DNA from: Rhizobiaceae bacterium
GTDB taxonomy: Bacteria; Pseudomonadota; Alphaproteobacteria; Rhizobiales; Rhizobiaceae
Assembly: GCA_019635695.1 (NCBI GenBank)
Contig: JAHBYZ010000016.1
Span: forward strand, 1-64,000
Direction of reading: 5' to 3'
Length of the DNA stretch: 64,000 nt
The notes beneath the pieces are model-generated. The model worked only from the letters and a program-made list of their open reading frames with translations, did no database searches and was not told the origin of the DNA. A program made the translations under genes and the position numbers. Numbering within the stretch: position 1 is the first letter of the stretch; every line of letters begins with the position of its first letter. This document shows positions 54,785 through 64,000 of this stretch, piece by piece.

Positions 54785-54811
54785 GGCGGACCATAGGGAG
54801 CATGGTCCGCC
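54785..54811 (-). terminator. First hairpin downstream of mrcA
   Basis: GGCGGACCAT pairs with ATGGTCCGCC around AGGGAGC, a perfect 10-bp stem, 21 bases after the mrcA stop. It is followed on the minus strand by GCGATTTGGG, a weak U-tract. It works in tandem with the next hairpin. Confidence 0.6.
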
Positions 54812-54832
54812 CTGTAAAGGCTCGAAGGACGG

Positions 54833-57295
54833 CTAGAAAAGTCCGCCGCCGCCGCTCTTGATCGCCTGGTTGGCCTGCGGCGAGATGGCGTTGGCGCGTT
54901 CTTCGCCCTCCATCTGGTCCATGCCGATCACCCAGTAGCTGTCGGCCGGACCGGTGCCGGGCTTGAACGCCTCGGAGATCGCGCCCGGCGTGCCCGGCTC
55001 GACGCGCATGCCGCTCTTGCGATCGACGGTGATGCGCTTCATGCCTTCCGGCATCTTGAAGGCGACCGGCGTCGAGTCGCCCAGCGCGTCGGCCATGAAT
55101 TCCTTGAACACCGGCGCCGCGAGACCGCCGCCGGTGGCGCCCTTGCCCATTGGAATCGGACGGTCGTAGCCGAGATAGACGCCGACCACGAGGTTGGGCG
55201 TGTAGCCGACGAACCAGGCGTCCTTCTCCTCGTTGGTGGTGCCGGTCTTGCCGGCGATCGGGCGCTTCAGTTCCGACACCGTCACGGCAGTGCCGCGCGT
55301 GACGACGCCTTCCATCATCGAGGTGATCTGGTAGGCGGTCATCGGGTCGAGCACCTGCTCGGCGTTGTCGACCAGTTCGGGCTCGGCCTGATTGCTCCAG
55401 TGGTCGGACGAACAGCCCTCGCAGCCACGCTCGTCGTGGCGGAACACGGTCTTGCCGTAGCGGTCCTGGATGCGGTCGATCAGCGACGGTTTTATCTGTT
55501 TGCCGCCATTGGCCATGACGGCGTAGGCGCCGACCATGCGCATCACGGTCGTTTCGCCCGAACCCAGCGCCATCGGCAGGTAGGGAAGGAGCTTGTCATA
55601 GACGCCGAAGCGCTCGGCATATTCGACGACGAGGTTCATGCCCATGTCGTTGGCGAGCCGCACGGTCATCAGGTTGCGCGAGCGCTCGATGCCGTTGCGC
55701 AGCGTCGACGGGCCGGCCGATTCGCCGCCGTAGTTCTTCGGCTCCCAGACATTGTTGCCCTGCACGATGCGGATCGGCGCGTCGAGCACAACCGAGGCCG
55801 GGGTATAGCCGTTGTCGAGCGCGGCGGCGTAGACGATCGGTTTGAATGAGGAACCCGGCTGCCGATAGGCCTGCGTGGCGCGGTTGAACTCCGAAGCCGC
55901 GTAGGAGAAGCCGCCGGCGAGCGCCAGCACGCGGCCCGTGTGCGGGTCCATCGCGACCAGCGCGCCGCCGATCTCCGGCACCTGCTTGATGGCGTAGGCG
56001 CCGGGCGCATCTGCTTTCGGCTCGACGAAGATGGCGTCGCCGACCTTCAGCACCTCGGCGGGCGACTTCGCTTTCACGATCTTGCCGCCCTCGGCCTTGT
56101 AGCGCATGGCCCAGCCCATGTCCTCGAGGGCGACCTTGCCTTCGACTCGCTTGTCGTCGACTTCGCCGGACACCGTCGATTCGGGCTTGATGCCGATGCG
56201 CAGGCCCGTCTCGTCGACACCGAGCACGACCGCGACCTTCCATTCCGGCACATCGTAGAGGCCCTTCACCTCGTAGACCGCCTTGCCCCAGTCCTGCCCG
56301 AGGTCCTCGATGTGGGTGATCGGACCGCGATAGCCGCGCAGCGTGTCGAACTTCATCAGGCCGTGCTGAAGCGCCTTGCGGGCGATCAGCTGCATCTTCG
56401 GGTCGAGCGTGGAGCGCACCGACAGGCCGCCCTCGTAAAGCGCGTCCTCGCCGTAGCGCGAGATCAGCTGACGGCGCACCTCCTCGGTGAAATATTCGCC
56501 CGCGAACAGGTAGCTGCCGCTGTTGCGCGGGTTGACGCCAAGCGGCAGGTCTTTCGCCTTTTCGGCTTCCTCGCCCGAGATGTAGCCATTCTCCAGCATC
56601 TGCTCGATCACCCAGTTGCGCCGCTCGATGGCGCGCTCGGTGTGGCGGAAGGGATGATAGTTCGACGGTCCGCGCGGCAGGGCCGCGAGATAGGCGGCCT
56701 CGGCCACGGTCAGTTCGTTCACCGACTTGTCGAAATAGGTCAGCGCCGCGCCGGCGATGCCGTAGGCGTTCAGGCCGAAGAAGATCTCGTTGAGGTACAG
56801 TTCGAGGATGCGGTCCTTCGAATAGGCGCGCTCGATACGGAAGGAGAGGATCATCTCCTTGATCTTGCGTTCGTAGGTCTGGTCCGAGGACAGCAGGAAG
56901 TTCTTTGCCACCTGCTGTGTGATCGTGGAGGCGCCGACGGGGCGGCGACCCGTACCCATGTTCTGCGCGTTGGTCACGATGGCGCGCACCAGGCCGATCG
57001 GATCGATGCCGGGGTGCGTGTAGAAATTCTTGTCCTCGGCCGACAGGAACGCCGCCTTGACCCGATCCGGCACCGCCTGGATCGGCAGGAACAGGCGCTT
57101 CTCGCGGGCGAACTCGGCCATGAGCGAGCCGTCAGCCGCGTGCACCCGCGTGGTCACCGGGGGCTCGTAGCGGGCCAGCACCTCGTAGTCCGGCAGACCC
57201 TTCGACACGTCGCCGATGTAAAGCGCCACGCCGGCCGCACCGACCAGTCCCAGCGCCACGGCGAGGCCGAAGAAATATCCGAGAAGCCGTATCAT
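54833..57295 (-). CDS. mrcA: Penicillin-binding protein 1A (transglycosylase/transpeptidase)
   Basis: An 820-aa bifunctional class A PBP. An N-terminal membrane helix (YFFGLAVALGLVGAAGVALYI) is followed by the GT51 transglycosylase (catalytic Glu in LSAEDKNFYTHPGIDP, then RPVGASTITQQVAKNFLLSSD and RIERAYSKDRILELYLNEIFFG). The transpeptidase has SxxK in RQPGSSFKP, SRN in ERSRNLM and KTG in IAGKTGTTNEEKDAW. The ATG at 57293-57295 is used; the open frame extends 48 codons without similarity. Two hairpins follow its stop. Confidence 0.96.
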   Translation of the reverse strand: MIRLLGYFFGLAVALGLVGAAGVALYIGDVSKGLPDYEVLARYEPPVTTRVHAADGSLMAEFAREKRLFLPIQAVPDRVKAAFLSAEDKNFYTHPGIDPIGLVRAIVTNAQNMGTGRRPVGASTITQQVAKNFLLSSDQTYERKIKEMILSFRIERAYSKDRILELYLNEIFFGLNAYGIAGAALTYFDKSVNELTVAEAAYLAALPRGPSNYHPFRHTERAIERRNWVIEQMLENGYISGEEAEKAKDLPLGVNPRNSGSYLFAGEYFTEEVRRQLISRYGEDALYEGGLSVRSTLDPKMQLIARKALQHGLMKFDTLRGYRGPITHIEDLGQDWGKAVYEVKGLYDVPEWKVAVVLGVDETGLRIGIKPESTVSGEVDDKRVEGKVALEDMGWAMRYKAEGGKIVKAKSPAEVLKVGDAIFVEPKADAPGAYAIKQVPEIGGALVAMDPHTGRVLALAGGFSYAASEFNRATQAYRQPGSSFKPIVYAAALDNGYTPASVVLDAPIRIVQGNNVWEPKNYGGESAGPSTLRNGIERSRNLMTVRLANDMGMNLVVEYAERFGVYDKLLPYLPMALGSGETTVMRMVGAYAVMANGGKQIKPSLIDRIQDRYGKTVFRHDERGCEGCSSDHWSNQAEPELVDNAEQVLDPMTAYQITSMMEGVVTRGTAVTVSELKRPIAGKTGTTNEEKDAWFVGYTPNLVVGVYLGYDRPIPMGKGATGGGLAAPVFKEFMADALGDSTPVAFKMPEGMKRITVDRKSGMRVEPGTPGAISEAFKPGTGPADSYWVIGMDQMEGEERANAISPQANQAIKSGGGGLF

Positions 57296-57505
57296 TCCCA
57301 CTCCGAAGTCAGATCGGGGGGACTGCCCGCGCCTGCCCCGGCCCCCATCCGGGCCGCGAGCCGTCCCTCGCCGCTTTCTGGCCCCAGATTCGCAGGGCCG
57401 TGTGGGCAAAATGCGGCGGCCTGCCGCCTGCCTTGCCACGATTCGAATTAGAGCATGCGCTGTGGCCCTACTGCAACGATACGGGCCGCACCGCTTTGCC
57501 TGCCA

Positions 57506-58753
57506 CTAACCGCCGGTACGCAGCCTGGGGCCGGCGAACTCCATGATCGCTTCGGCGATGCCGCCGATCGCCTTGGCCCGCCATTCGGCGCTCTGCAACT
57601 GCTGCTCGTCGTCCTTGTTCGAAAGATAGCCGAGTTCGAGCAGCACTGACGGCACGTCAGGCGCCTTGAGCACCTTGAAGCCGGCGAAGCGGTGGGGGTT
57701 CTTGATCATCTCCACCTGCTCGGACAGCTCGCCGAGCAGCGAGCGGGCGAAGCGGATCGAGAAGGCGTGCGTCTCGCGCCGTACCAGATCCATGAGGATG
57801 TCGGACACCGCGTGGTCGGCGTCCTCGACCGCCATGCCGGCCAGCTCGTCGGAAAGGTTCTCGCGTGCGGCCAGCGCCGCGGCGTCGGCGTCCGACGCCT
57901 GGTCGGAGACGGTATAGACGGTGGCGCCGCGAATGCCCTTGTACTTGATCGTGTCGGCATGCACCGAGATGAACAGGTCGGCGCCGTACTGGCGCGCGAT
58001 GCGCACCCGCTCATCGAGGCGCAGGAACGTGTCGTCGTCTCGGGTCAGATGCACCCTGATCTTGGGGTCCTGCGCCAGGCGGTTGCGCAGTTCGCTGGCG
58101 AAATTCAGCGTCACCGCCTTCTCCAGCGTGCCGCCGATGCCTTCCGCGCCCGAATCGATGCCGCCATGACCGGGATCGATGACGATGGTGAAGGGCTTTG
58201 CTGCCGGCTCGCCGGCCGAAACCACGCGATCGCCCTTGGCCGTCACGGTCGAGCCGGTGACGGCGATCTGCTCGGCCAGCGCGGTCTCGAACTCCGTCTC
58301 GCTGGCGGCGACCAGGTCGGCGACCAGACGGTGGCCCGGCGAACTTTCGTTGGCGATGACGTCGAGCCCTTCCACCCTGAACGGGCCCTTGGTGGCGAGG
58401 ATAAGCCGCGACGTGCCGGCTTCGAGCTGGCCGAAGCGAACCCCGGTCACCAGCCCGCGCGGCGCGGCGTCCGCCGGATCGAGCGCCAAAGTCGTGCCCT
58501 GCAGGTCGAGCACCAGTCGATGCGGCCCGCGCATCAGCGTCCAGCGCAGCTGCGGCTCGCGCTCCATCTGCAGCACGATGCGGACGCGACTGGCGTCGCC
58601 GGCCATCTTGTAGCCATGGACCCGTATCGGTTCGGCGGCTGCGGCCGGAAGCGACATGCCTGCCAGCACGAGGACAAGCAGGAGCAACGCCGCGAACGCT
58701 TTTCGGGCCAGCGGCGTCGGCAGGCAGTTGAAGAGGCTGGAAGTCCGCACCAT
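57506..58753 (-). CDS. amiC: N-acetylmuramoyl-L-alanine amidase with AMIN domain
   Basis: A 415-aa secreted cell-wall amidase (Amidase_3). A signal peptide-like FAALLLLVLVLAGMSLPAAAA precedes an AMIN domain (about residues 40-150), then the catalytic domain with zinc ligands IDPGHGGIDSG, the Glu in TLEKAVTLNFA, SVHADTIKYKG and LELGYLSNKDDEQQL. The ATG at 58751-58753 is chosen rather than the GTG seven codons earlier; it has GGGAAG upstream. It removes the stem peptide from MurNAc during daughter-cell separation. Its stop is 210 bp from the mrcA start. Confidence 0.95.
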   Translation of the reverse strand: MVRTSSLFNCLPTPLARKAFAALLLLVLVLAGMSLPAAAAEPIRVHGYKMAGDASRVRIVLQMEREPQLRWTLMRGPHRLVLDLQGTTLALDPADAAPRGLVTGVRFGQLEAGTSRLILATKGPFRVEGLDVIANESSPGHRLVADLVAASETEFETALAEQIAVTGSTVTAKGDRVVSAGEPAAKPFTIVIDPGHGGIDSGAEGIGGTLEKAVTLNFASELRNRLAQDPKIRVHLTRDDDTFLRLDERVRIARQYGADLFISVHADTIKYKGIRGATVYTVSDQASDADAAALAARENLSDELAGMAVEDADHAVSDILMDLVRRETHAFSIRFARSLLGELSEQVEMIKNPHRFAGFKVLKAPDVPSVLLELGYLSNKDDEQQLQSAEWRAKAIGGIAEAIMEFAGPRLRTGG

Positions 58754-59410
58754 CTCTTCCCGTGGCCCTCTCACCGGGGGCGGCCGCGGCGCGGCCTTCT
58801 GCTTCCGCTGTTAGCCCGGCATGGTTAACCGAGACTTGCGGCAACGCCAAGCCGGCTCCACGGCGGGGCGGCTCCGGAATCGGGGTTGCAACCGCGCCTG
58901 TCAAATCATAAAAGCGTCGCCGGGTCAGGGCACCATCCGCCCCTATTCCGCGTTCCGGTATCCATTTGCGGCGTCAACCACCGTGAGAAAGCCGGCCCCG
59001 TGAGAGAGCGGGTCGGTCCGGATCGCGGCCGGCGAACGGAGCGGTTGCCCACCGACCCAGCGATTTCTTCAAGGTGCAGCCGGCTCGACCGTGCCCTTGG
59101 CGGAGGAATGCGGCCCGGGGTTTCCCGCGCCGGCTCGACGCGAACGAGTTTTCGCCGCGAGCGAAGGAACGGCCCGCTTGCGGGCCATGTCATAGAAGAA
59201 GAGGCTCGCGCAGGATTTCGATGGAGTTGGGCGCCTCCCAGGCCAGGACCGGAACAGACCGCGCCATGACGGCCGCGGCCGGTTGCCCCGACGCTCCCTC
59301 CCTTGCCCTGCGCAGCCGCAATTTATCCGGCAGCCATGGTCGGCCAGCCCCCTCACGCAGCGTGACAACGCCGCGGAGGCTGCCTCCTCGCGCCGGGGAG
59401 AACACACCTA
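58754..59410 (+). promoter_or_regulatory. 657-bp gene-free region between amiC and rne, probable rne leader
   Basis: I see no credible protein-coding frame. It probably contains the divergent promoters and a long 5' leader of rne. TTGCAA at 58886-58891 with CATAAA at 58907-58912 might be a weak promoter. A 7-bp stem GCCGGCC (58991-58997) / GGCCGGC (59027-59033) encloses CCCG/CGGG. GCCGGCTCGAC occurs twice (near 59079 and 59129). RNase E leaders are known autoregulatory targets in other bacteria; whether this one is so is inference. Confidence 0.4.
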
Positions 59411-62350
59411 ATGCCCAACAAGATGCTCATAGATGCCTCCCACCCGGAGGAGACGCGGGTCGTCGTCGTACGCGGTAGCCGCATCGAGGAATTCGATTTC
59501 GAGTCACAGGACAAGAAGCAGCTCAAAGGAAATATCTACCTGGCCCGCGTGACGCGGGTGGAGCCCTCGCTCCAGGCTGCCTTCATCGAATATGGCGGGA
59601 ACCGGCACGGCTTCCTCGCCTTCAGCGAAATTCACCCGGACTACTACCAGATTCCGGTCGCCGACCGTCAGGCGCTGCTGCGCGCCGAGGCGGAAGACGC
59701 CGAGGCCGAGGACGACGACGAGGACGAGGAGCGCGGCCGGGGCCGCGGGCGCCGTCGCCGCGGACGTGGCCGCGACCGCAACGGCGAGAAGCGCGCGTCC
59801 GGCGAGGCCGGTGCGGCTTCGGACAATGACGCGGATGGCGAAAGCCACGACGACGAGGCCGCGGAAGACGGCGAAACCGTCGCCGAGGCGTCCGATGCGA
59901 TCAACGCCGGGGAGGATTATTCCGAATCCGCTGAAAAAGGCGGCGAAATCGCCGATTCGGACGGCAACGACGATGATGGCGACGATGAACCCCGCTCCGG
60001 CCCGGCCATGGCCATGGCGGTTTCCGGCGACGTGATCTCCGAAGACGTCGGCGGCGGCGAAGGCGACGGCGGGGAGAACGGCTCTCCTTCCGAAGGCGCG
60101 GAGGAGACGGCCGGTCACGGCGGAAACGGCGAAGTCGAGGAAGTCAACAGCGGCGCCGAGGCATCAGACGTCGAATCGGTTGGCGCCGACGATGCCGTCG
60201 AGGATGTGCGGCGCGCCCGCCGCTTCCCGCGCAAGCAGTACAAGATCCAGGAAGTCATCAAGCGCCGCCAGATCCTGCTGGTGCAGGTCGTCAAGGAAGA
60301 GCGCGGCAACAAGGGCGCCGCACTCACCACCTATCTGTCGCTCGCAGGCCGCTATTCCGTGCTGATGCCGAACACCGCGCGTGGCGGCGGCATCTCCCGC
60401 AAGATCACCAACGCTACCGACCGCAAGCGCCTCAAGGACGTGGTCAAGGATCTCGACGTACCGCAGGGCATGGGCGTCATCCTGCGCACGGCGGGCGAGA
60501 GCCGCACCAAGGCCGAGATCAAGCGCGACTACGAATATCTGATGCGGTTGTGGGAGAACGTCCGCACGCTCACGCTGCAGTCGACCGCCCCTGCCCTCGT
60601 CTACGAGGAAGGTTCGCTGATCAAGCGTTCGGTGCGCGACCTCTACAACAAGGATATCGACGACATCCAGGTTGCCGGCGAGGACGGCTATCGCGAGGCC
60701 AAGGACTTCATGCGCATGCTGATGCCCAGCCATGCGAAGGTGGTCCAGCCCTACCGCGACCCGGTGCCGCTTTTCGTGCGCCACGGCGTCGAATCGCAGC
60801 TCGACCGCATGCTGCAGCCGCAGGTGACGCTGAAGTCGGGCGGCTACATCATCATCAACCAGACGGAAGCGCTGGTTTCGATCGACGTCAACTCCGGCCG
60901 CTCGACGCGCGAGCACTCGATCGAGGACACCGCGCTGCAGACCAACCTGGAGGCCGCCGACGAGGTGGCGCGCCAGCTGCGCCTGCGTGACCTCGCGGGC
61001 CTGATCGTCATCGACTTCATCGACATGGAAGAGAACCGGAACAACCGGGCCGTCGAGAAGAGGATGAAGGACTGCCTCAAGAACGACCGCGCCCGCATCC
61101 AGGTCGGCCGCATCTCGCATTTCGGCCTCTTGGAGATGAGCCGCCAGCGCATCCGCGCCAGCGTGCTGGAATCCACGATGAAGCCATGCCCGCATTGCGG
61201 TGGCACCGGCCACGTGCGCTCCGACTCATCGGTGGCGCTGATGGTGGTGCGCGCGATCGAGGAATTCCTGCTCAAGGATTCCCGCAGCCACATCACCGTG
61301 CGCACGCCGGTTTCGACGGCGCTTTATGTGCTGAACCACAAGCGCAGCACGCTGGTTGACCTCGAAAAGCGCTTCGGGGTGGTGATTACGCTGGAAACGG
61401 ATGAAACCGTGGCGGCACAGCACTACGCAATTGCGCGTGGCGCTTTTGCCGAAAAGCCGGAAGGCTTTGTCGAGGCTCGCCCGCAGCCGGTCTATGTCGA
61501 GCCGGAGGAACCGGAGGACGAGATCGTCGTCGAGGACGAGGCTGACGAGGAGAACGAACAGCCGCAGGCCGCGCAGCAGCAGGCGCGTTCGGGCGACGAA
61601 AATGGCGACGGCCAACGCGACCGCAAGCGGCGCAGGCGGCGCAGGCGGCGCGGTGGCAGGGATCGCGAGCACGGCGAACGCGATCAGTCGAATGGAAATG
61701 CCGGCGACGCAGAGGGTGCCTCGGCATCCGAACAGACGGAAGAAGCTTCCGATGAAGCCGAAGAGGCTGCAGCGGGTGCAGAGGTCGTGACTGCCGAGAC
61801 CGTCGAAGCAGGCGATGACGCGCATGGCAAGAAGCGCCGGCGCGGCAAGCGCGGCGGCAAGCGCAATCGCCCTGAAAATGGCGAAGCGGAAGCCACCGCA
61901 GTCGCGGACGGCGAAGCAGCTACAAGCGAAGCGGCGGATCCCGTGAGCACTGCCGAAGCTGAGCCGGTGCAAGCTGTAGCGACCGTGGAAGCGGCTGATG
62001 AGGCGCAGGCTTCGGCAGAGGCCGAAGCACCGGCCTCCGAGAAGCCGAAGAAGCCGCGCCGCACGACGAAGTCCAAGAAGGCCGCAGCCGCCGAAGCTGA
62101 TGCAGCGGAAGCGGTGGTGGAGCAAGCGCCTGCCGGCGAAGCTGTTGCGGAAAAGGCGGAGAGCGCCAAAGAGCCGGCGGCAAAGGCTCCGGCCAAGCCG
62201 CGCGCAACCCGCCGCAAGACGGCAGCAGCGGCGGCGGAGACGCCAGCAAGTCCGGTGGTTTCCTCTGTCGTGGCCGATCAGCCCGCCGAACCGGCTGCGG
62301 AAGACAAGCCGAAGCGCGGCGGATGGTGGCAACGGAAGGGCTTCTTCTAA
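59411..62350 (+). CDS. rne: Ribonuclease E
   Basis: A 979-aa essential endoribonuclease. N-terminal KMLIDASHPEETRVVVV and an S1 domain start are followed by a long acidic insertion (about residues 95-265, Asp/Glu/Gly-rich with an [14 protein letters not shown] patch near residue 105) before the domain resumes at KQYKIQEVIKRRQILLVQV. The catalytic Asp residues fit SIDVNSGRS (about D492) and VIDFIDM (about D535). CPHCGG (about C593, C596) is the Zn-link of the tetramer. A long C-terminal tail rich in Ala, Glu, Lys and Arg would be the degradosome scaffold, ending RGGWWQRKGFF. Membrane-anchoring helices are not obvious. Confidence 0.96.
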   Translation: MPNKMLIDASHPEETRVVVVRGSRIEEFDFESQDKKQLKGNIYLARVTRVEPSLQAAFIEYGGNRHGFLAFSEIHPDYYQIPVADRQALLRAEAEDAEAEDDDEDEERGRGRGRRRRGRGRDRNGEKRASGEAGAASDNDADGESHDDEAAEDGETVAEASDAINAGEDYSESAEKGGEIADSDGNDDDGDDEPRSGPAMAMAVSGDVISEDVGGGEGDGGENGSPSEGAEETAGHGGNGEVEEVNSGAEASDVESVGADDAVEDVRRARRFPRKQYKIQEVIKRRQILLVQVVKEERGNKGAALTTYLSLAGRYSVLMPNTARGGGISRKITNATDRKRLKDVVKDLDVPQGMGVILRTAGESRTKAEIKRDYEYLMRLWENVRTLTLQSTAPALVYEEGSLIKRSVRDLYNKDIDDIQVAGEDGYREAKDFMRMLMPSHAKVVQPYRDPVPLFVRHGVESQLDRMLQPQVTLKSGGYIIINQTEALVSIDVNSGRSTREHSIEDTALQTNLEAADEVARQLRLRDLAGLIVIDFIDMEENRNNRAVEKRMKDCLKNDRARIQVGRISHFGLLEMSRQRIRASVLESTMKPCPHCGGTGHVRSDSSVALMVVRAIEEFLLKDSRSHITVRTPVSTALYVLNHKRSTLVDLEKRFGVVITLETDETVAAQHYAIARGAFAEKPEGFVEARPQPVYVEPEEPEDEIVVEDEADEENEQPQAAQQQARSGDENGDGQRDRKRRRRRRRRGGRDREHGERDQSNGNAGDAEGASASEQTEEASDEAEEAAAGAEVVTAETVEAGDDAHGKKRRRGKRGGKRNRPENGEAEATAVADGEAATSEAADPVSTAEAEPVQAVATVEAADEAQASAEAEAPASEKPKKPRRTTKSKKAAAAEADAAEAVVEQAPAGEAVAEKAESAKEPAAKAPAKPRATRRKTAAAAAETPASPVVSSVVADQPAEPAAEDKPKRGGWWQRKGFF

Positions 62351-62384
62351 GCCTGAGCCCCCCTACCTGCTCATTTGATACATC

Positions 62385-62421
62385 AAAGCCCCGCGCCATC
62401 ACCATGTTGGCGCGGGGTTTT
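62385..62421. terminator. Terminator between rne and the glutaminase gene
   Basis: CCCCGCGCCA pairs with TGGCGCGGGG around a 9-nt loop and is followed by TTTT; AAA lies before it, so it can act in both directions. It lies 35 bases after the rne stop and 37 from the glutaminase stop. Confidence 0.8.
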
Positions 62422-62458
62422 CGGTTCTGGATAGACGATAGTTGACCTATCGTTGTCG

Positions 62459-63394
62459 TCAGGCGGCAAAAATCGACCAGTTCATCGCCTTGGCAAGCTT
62501 TTCAAGCGCGATGGAGCCAAGTTGGGAATTGCCGCTGCTGTTGAGACCCGGCGACCATACCGCGACCGATGCCTCGCCTGGCACGACGCCGAGGATGCCG
62601 CCGCCGACGCCGCTCTTGCCGGGAATGCCGACGCGAAAGGCGAAATCCCCCGAACCGTCATAGTGGCCGCAGGTAAGCATCAGCGCGCAGATGCGACGCG
62701 CGCGCTCGGCCGAGACCACCGAATGACCGGTGGCGGGATGGCGCCCGCCGTGAGCCAGGAAACGTCCGGCCAGCGCGAGCTGGCGGCACGACATCGCAAT
62801 GGCGCAATGATGATAGTAGACCCCGAGCGAGAGTTCCGGCGCATGGGTGATGTTGCCGAACGAACGCATGTAGTTGGCCAGCGCCACGTTGCGATATCCG
62901 GTCGCCTGTTCCGAGGCGGCGACCTCGCGGTCGATGTAGATCGTCTCGTCATCCGCCAGGAACTGGATGAAGCGCAGGATCTCGCCGATTGCCTCTCGCG
63001 GTTCGTGGCCGGCCAGGACGACATCCGTGACGACGACCGCGCCCGCATTGATGAACGGATTGCGCGGAATGCCGTGTTCGTGCTCGAGCTGGACGATCGA
63101 GTTGAACGGGTTGCCCGACGGTTCGCGCCCGACCCGCTTCCACAACGTATCGCCGATCTTCCCGAGCGCCAGCGTCAACGTGAAGACCTTCGACACGCTC
63201 TGGATCGAGAACGGGATGTCGGCATCGCCGCTGGCGATAAGCTGGCCATCGTTCATGGCAACCGCGATGCCGAACTGGTCGACATCCACCTTCGCGAGTT
63301 GCGGAATATAGGTCGCGACCTCGCCCCGATCGGGGCGGGCCGCCATTTCGGCGGCGATGTCGGCCAGGACGGTCTCGATATCGGCGGCCGTCAC
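62459..63394 (-). CDS. glsA: Glutaminase
   Basis: A 311-aa serine-dependent glutaminase converting glutamine to glutamate and ammonia. The catalytic SxxK is in [12 protein letters not shown]; substrate-binding segments are [27 protein letters not shown] and NYMRSFGNI, and [16 protein letters not shown] near the C-terminus. I chose GTG at 63392-63394: it overlaps the aminotransferase stop (GTGA) and has AGGTGG five bases upstream. Using the longer frame would include non-homologous sequence. Confidence 0.93.
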   Translation of the reverse strand: MTAADIETVLADIAAEMAARPDRGEVATYIPQLAKVDVDQFGIAVAMNDGQLIASGDADIPFSIQSVSKVFTLTLALGKIGDTLWKRVGREPSGNPFNSIVQLEHEHGIPRNPFINAGAVVVTDVVLAGHEPREAIGEILRFIQFLADDETIYIDREVAASEQATGYRNVALANYMRSFGNITHAPELSLGVYYHHCAIAMSCRQLALAGRFLAHGGRHPATGHSVVSAERARRICALMLTCGHYDGSGDFAFRVGIPGKSGVGGGILGVVPGEASVAVWSPGLNSSGNSQLGSIALEKLAKAMNWSIFAA

Positions 63395-64000
63395 CTGAGC
63401 CACCTCTTCAGCCGATCCATCGCGGTCTCCATCTCCGAAAAGCTTCCCGCGTAGGAGAACCGCATGAAGCGGTTGCCGTTCGCGACATCGAAATCGTGGC
63501 CGGGCGTCGCCGCGACATGCGCCTCGGCGATCATGCGCCGCGCGAATTCCATGCTGTCGTTCGTATGGGCCGACACGTCGCAATAGGCGTAGAACGCGCC
63601 GTCCATCGGCGCGGCGATGCGAAGGCCCAGCTCGGGCAGCCGGCGTAGCAGCAGCTCGCGGTTCCGGCGGTAGGTGTCCTTGATCGCCTCAAGCTCCGCC
63701 GTCCCGCCGAACGCCTCGCAGGCGGCGATCTGCGACAGTTCGGGGGCGGAGATGTAGAGGCTCTGCTGCAATCGCTCGATCGGCCGAACCAGTTCGTCCG
63801 GCACGATCATCCAGCCGACCCGCCAGCCCGTCATGCAGTAGTATTTCGAGAAGGAATTGATGACGACAAGGTCGTCACCCAGGCCAAGTGCGGTCACGTC
63901 GGCAGCGGTGTAGGCAAGGCGGTGATAGATCTCGTCCGAAATGACGGAGATGGCGAGCGCCCTTGCGTTCTCGACGATGCGGGACAATTCGTCCGAAGGA
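63391..64000 (-). CDS. PLP-dependent class I/II aminotransferase, C-terminal part (cut by window edge)
   Basis: The frame continues beyond base 64000, so the N-terminus is missing. The visible part has the PLP Lys in [18 protein letters not shown], the conserved phosphate-binding Arg, and [25 protein letters not shown] at the end. The upstream SDEIYHRL carries the Asp/Tyr that hold PLP. These match aspartate/aromatic-type aminotransferases (class I/II). Substrate cannot be assigned. It overlaps the glutaminase start, so the two are co-translated. Confidence 0.93.
   Translation of the reverse strand, partial: PSDELSRIVENARALAISVISDEIYHRLAYTAADVTALGLGDDLVVINSFSKYYCMTGWRVGWMIVPDELVRPIERLQQSLYISAPELSQIAACEAFGGTAELEAIKDTYRRNRELLLRRLPELGLRIAAPMDGAFYAYCDVSAHTNDSMEFARRMIAEAHVAATPGHDFDVANGNRFMRFSYAGSFSEMETAMDRLKRWLR

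Noticed and set aside
60164-61213. 349-aa minus-strand open frame within rne
   Set aside because: Antisense shadow; the plus-strand RNase E catalytic core is unambiguous.

Overview
This is a GC-rich (about 65% by eye) chromosomal stretch from an alphaproteobacterium, most likely a Hyphomicrobiales/Phyllobacteriaceae member (Mesorhizobium, Aminobacter or Nitratireductor type). The evidence is the dusB(nifR3)-ntrB-ntrC operon, a bifunctional ispDF, a pyruvate dehydrogenase E1-beta carrying its own lipoyl domain, a suf operon opening with a second cysteine desulfurase and preceded by an Irr-type iron control element, and class II DAHP synthase. Genes are dense, often with 1-4 nt start/stop overlaps. 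I see no phage, transposase, integrase or CRISPR array; this is core chromosome with small accessory patches.

Layout. 1-2661 (minus): dusB-ntrB-ntrC, with ntrC cut by the window edge. 2821-5462 (plus): ispDF, pncC/cinA and a secreted legumain-like C13 peptidase. 5466-14280 (minus): pdhA, a small membrane protein, pdhB, pdhC, three accessory genes (membrane protein, HdeD-like, SGNH hydrolase), lpdA, lipA and a COQ10/RatA-type START protein, so PDH and the lipoyl synthase that activates it lie together. 14457-16157 (minus): ftsB-like gene and enolase. 16245-20532 (minus): nadE, single-domain ParB-like protein, 2OG-Fe(II)-type oxygenase, then exbB-exbD behind a palindrome-rich leader. 20591-25474: DNA glycosylase, DUF1003 and DedA-like membrane proteins, hemerythrin, an orphan 406-aa protein and a lipid kinase. 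25524-29813 (minus): rpiA, DUF2059 protein, gor, class II DAHP synthase. 29933-30779: gph and tRNA-Val(CAC). 30799-36178: FAD oxidase, P450, secreted protein, GT39-like membrane protein, cupin, TfoX-N protein.

36256-43980 (minus) is a full SUF iron-sulfur assembly operon: iscS-like, sufB, three small membrane proteins, sufC, sufD, sufS, sufT, sufA. A near-consensus Irr box lies upstream. 44260-48082 holds an alpha/beta hydrolase, a DUF1508 protein with a histone-H1-like Ala/Lys tail, anmK and tyrS. 48101-53560 holds a very large AsmA/DUF3971 protein, a Bcp peroxiredoxin, a 23-aa membrane peptide and an M23 endopeptidase. 53589-58753 (minus) is amiC, mrcA and prfB. prfB is only complete through a +1 programmed frameshift (CTT TGA C behind AGGAGG). 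59411-62350 is rne with a large acidic insertion in its S1 domain, behind a 657-bp gene-free leader. 62459-64000 (minus) is glutaminase and an aminotransferase cut by the window edge.

I did not find a clearly novel multi-gene system. The best leads are the three small membrane proteins inside the suf operon, the DUF1508/H1-like fusion, the palindromic exbBD leader, the C13 peptidase and several very short genes.
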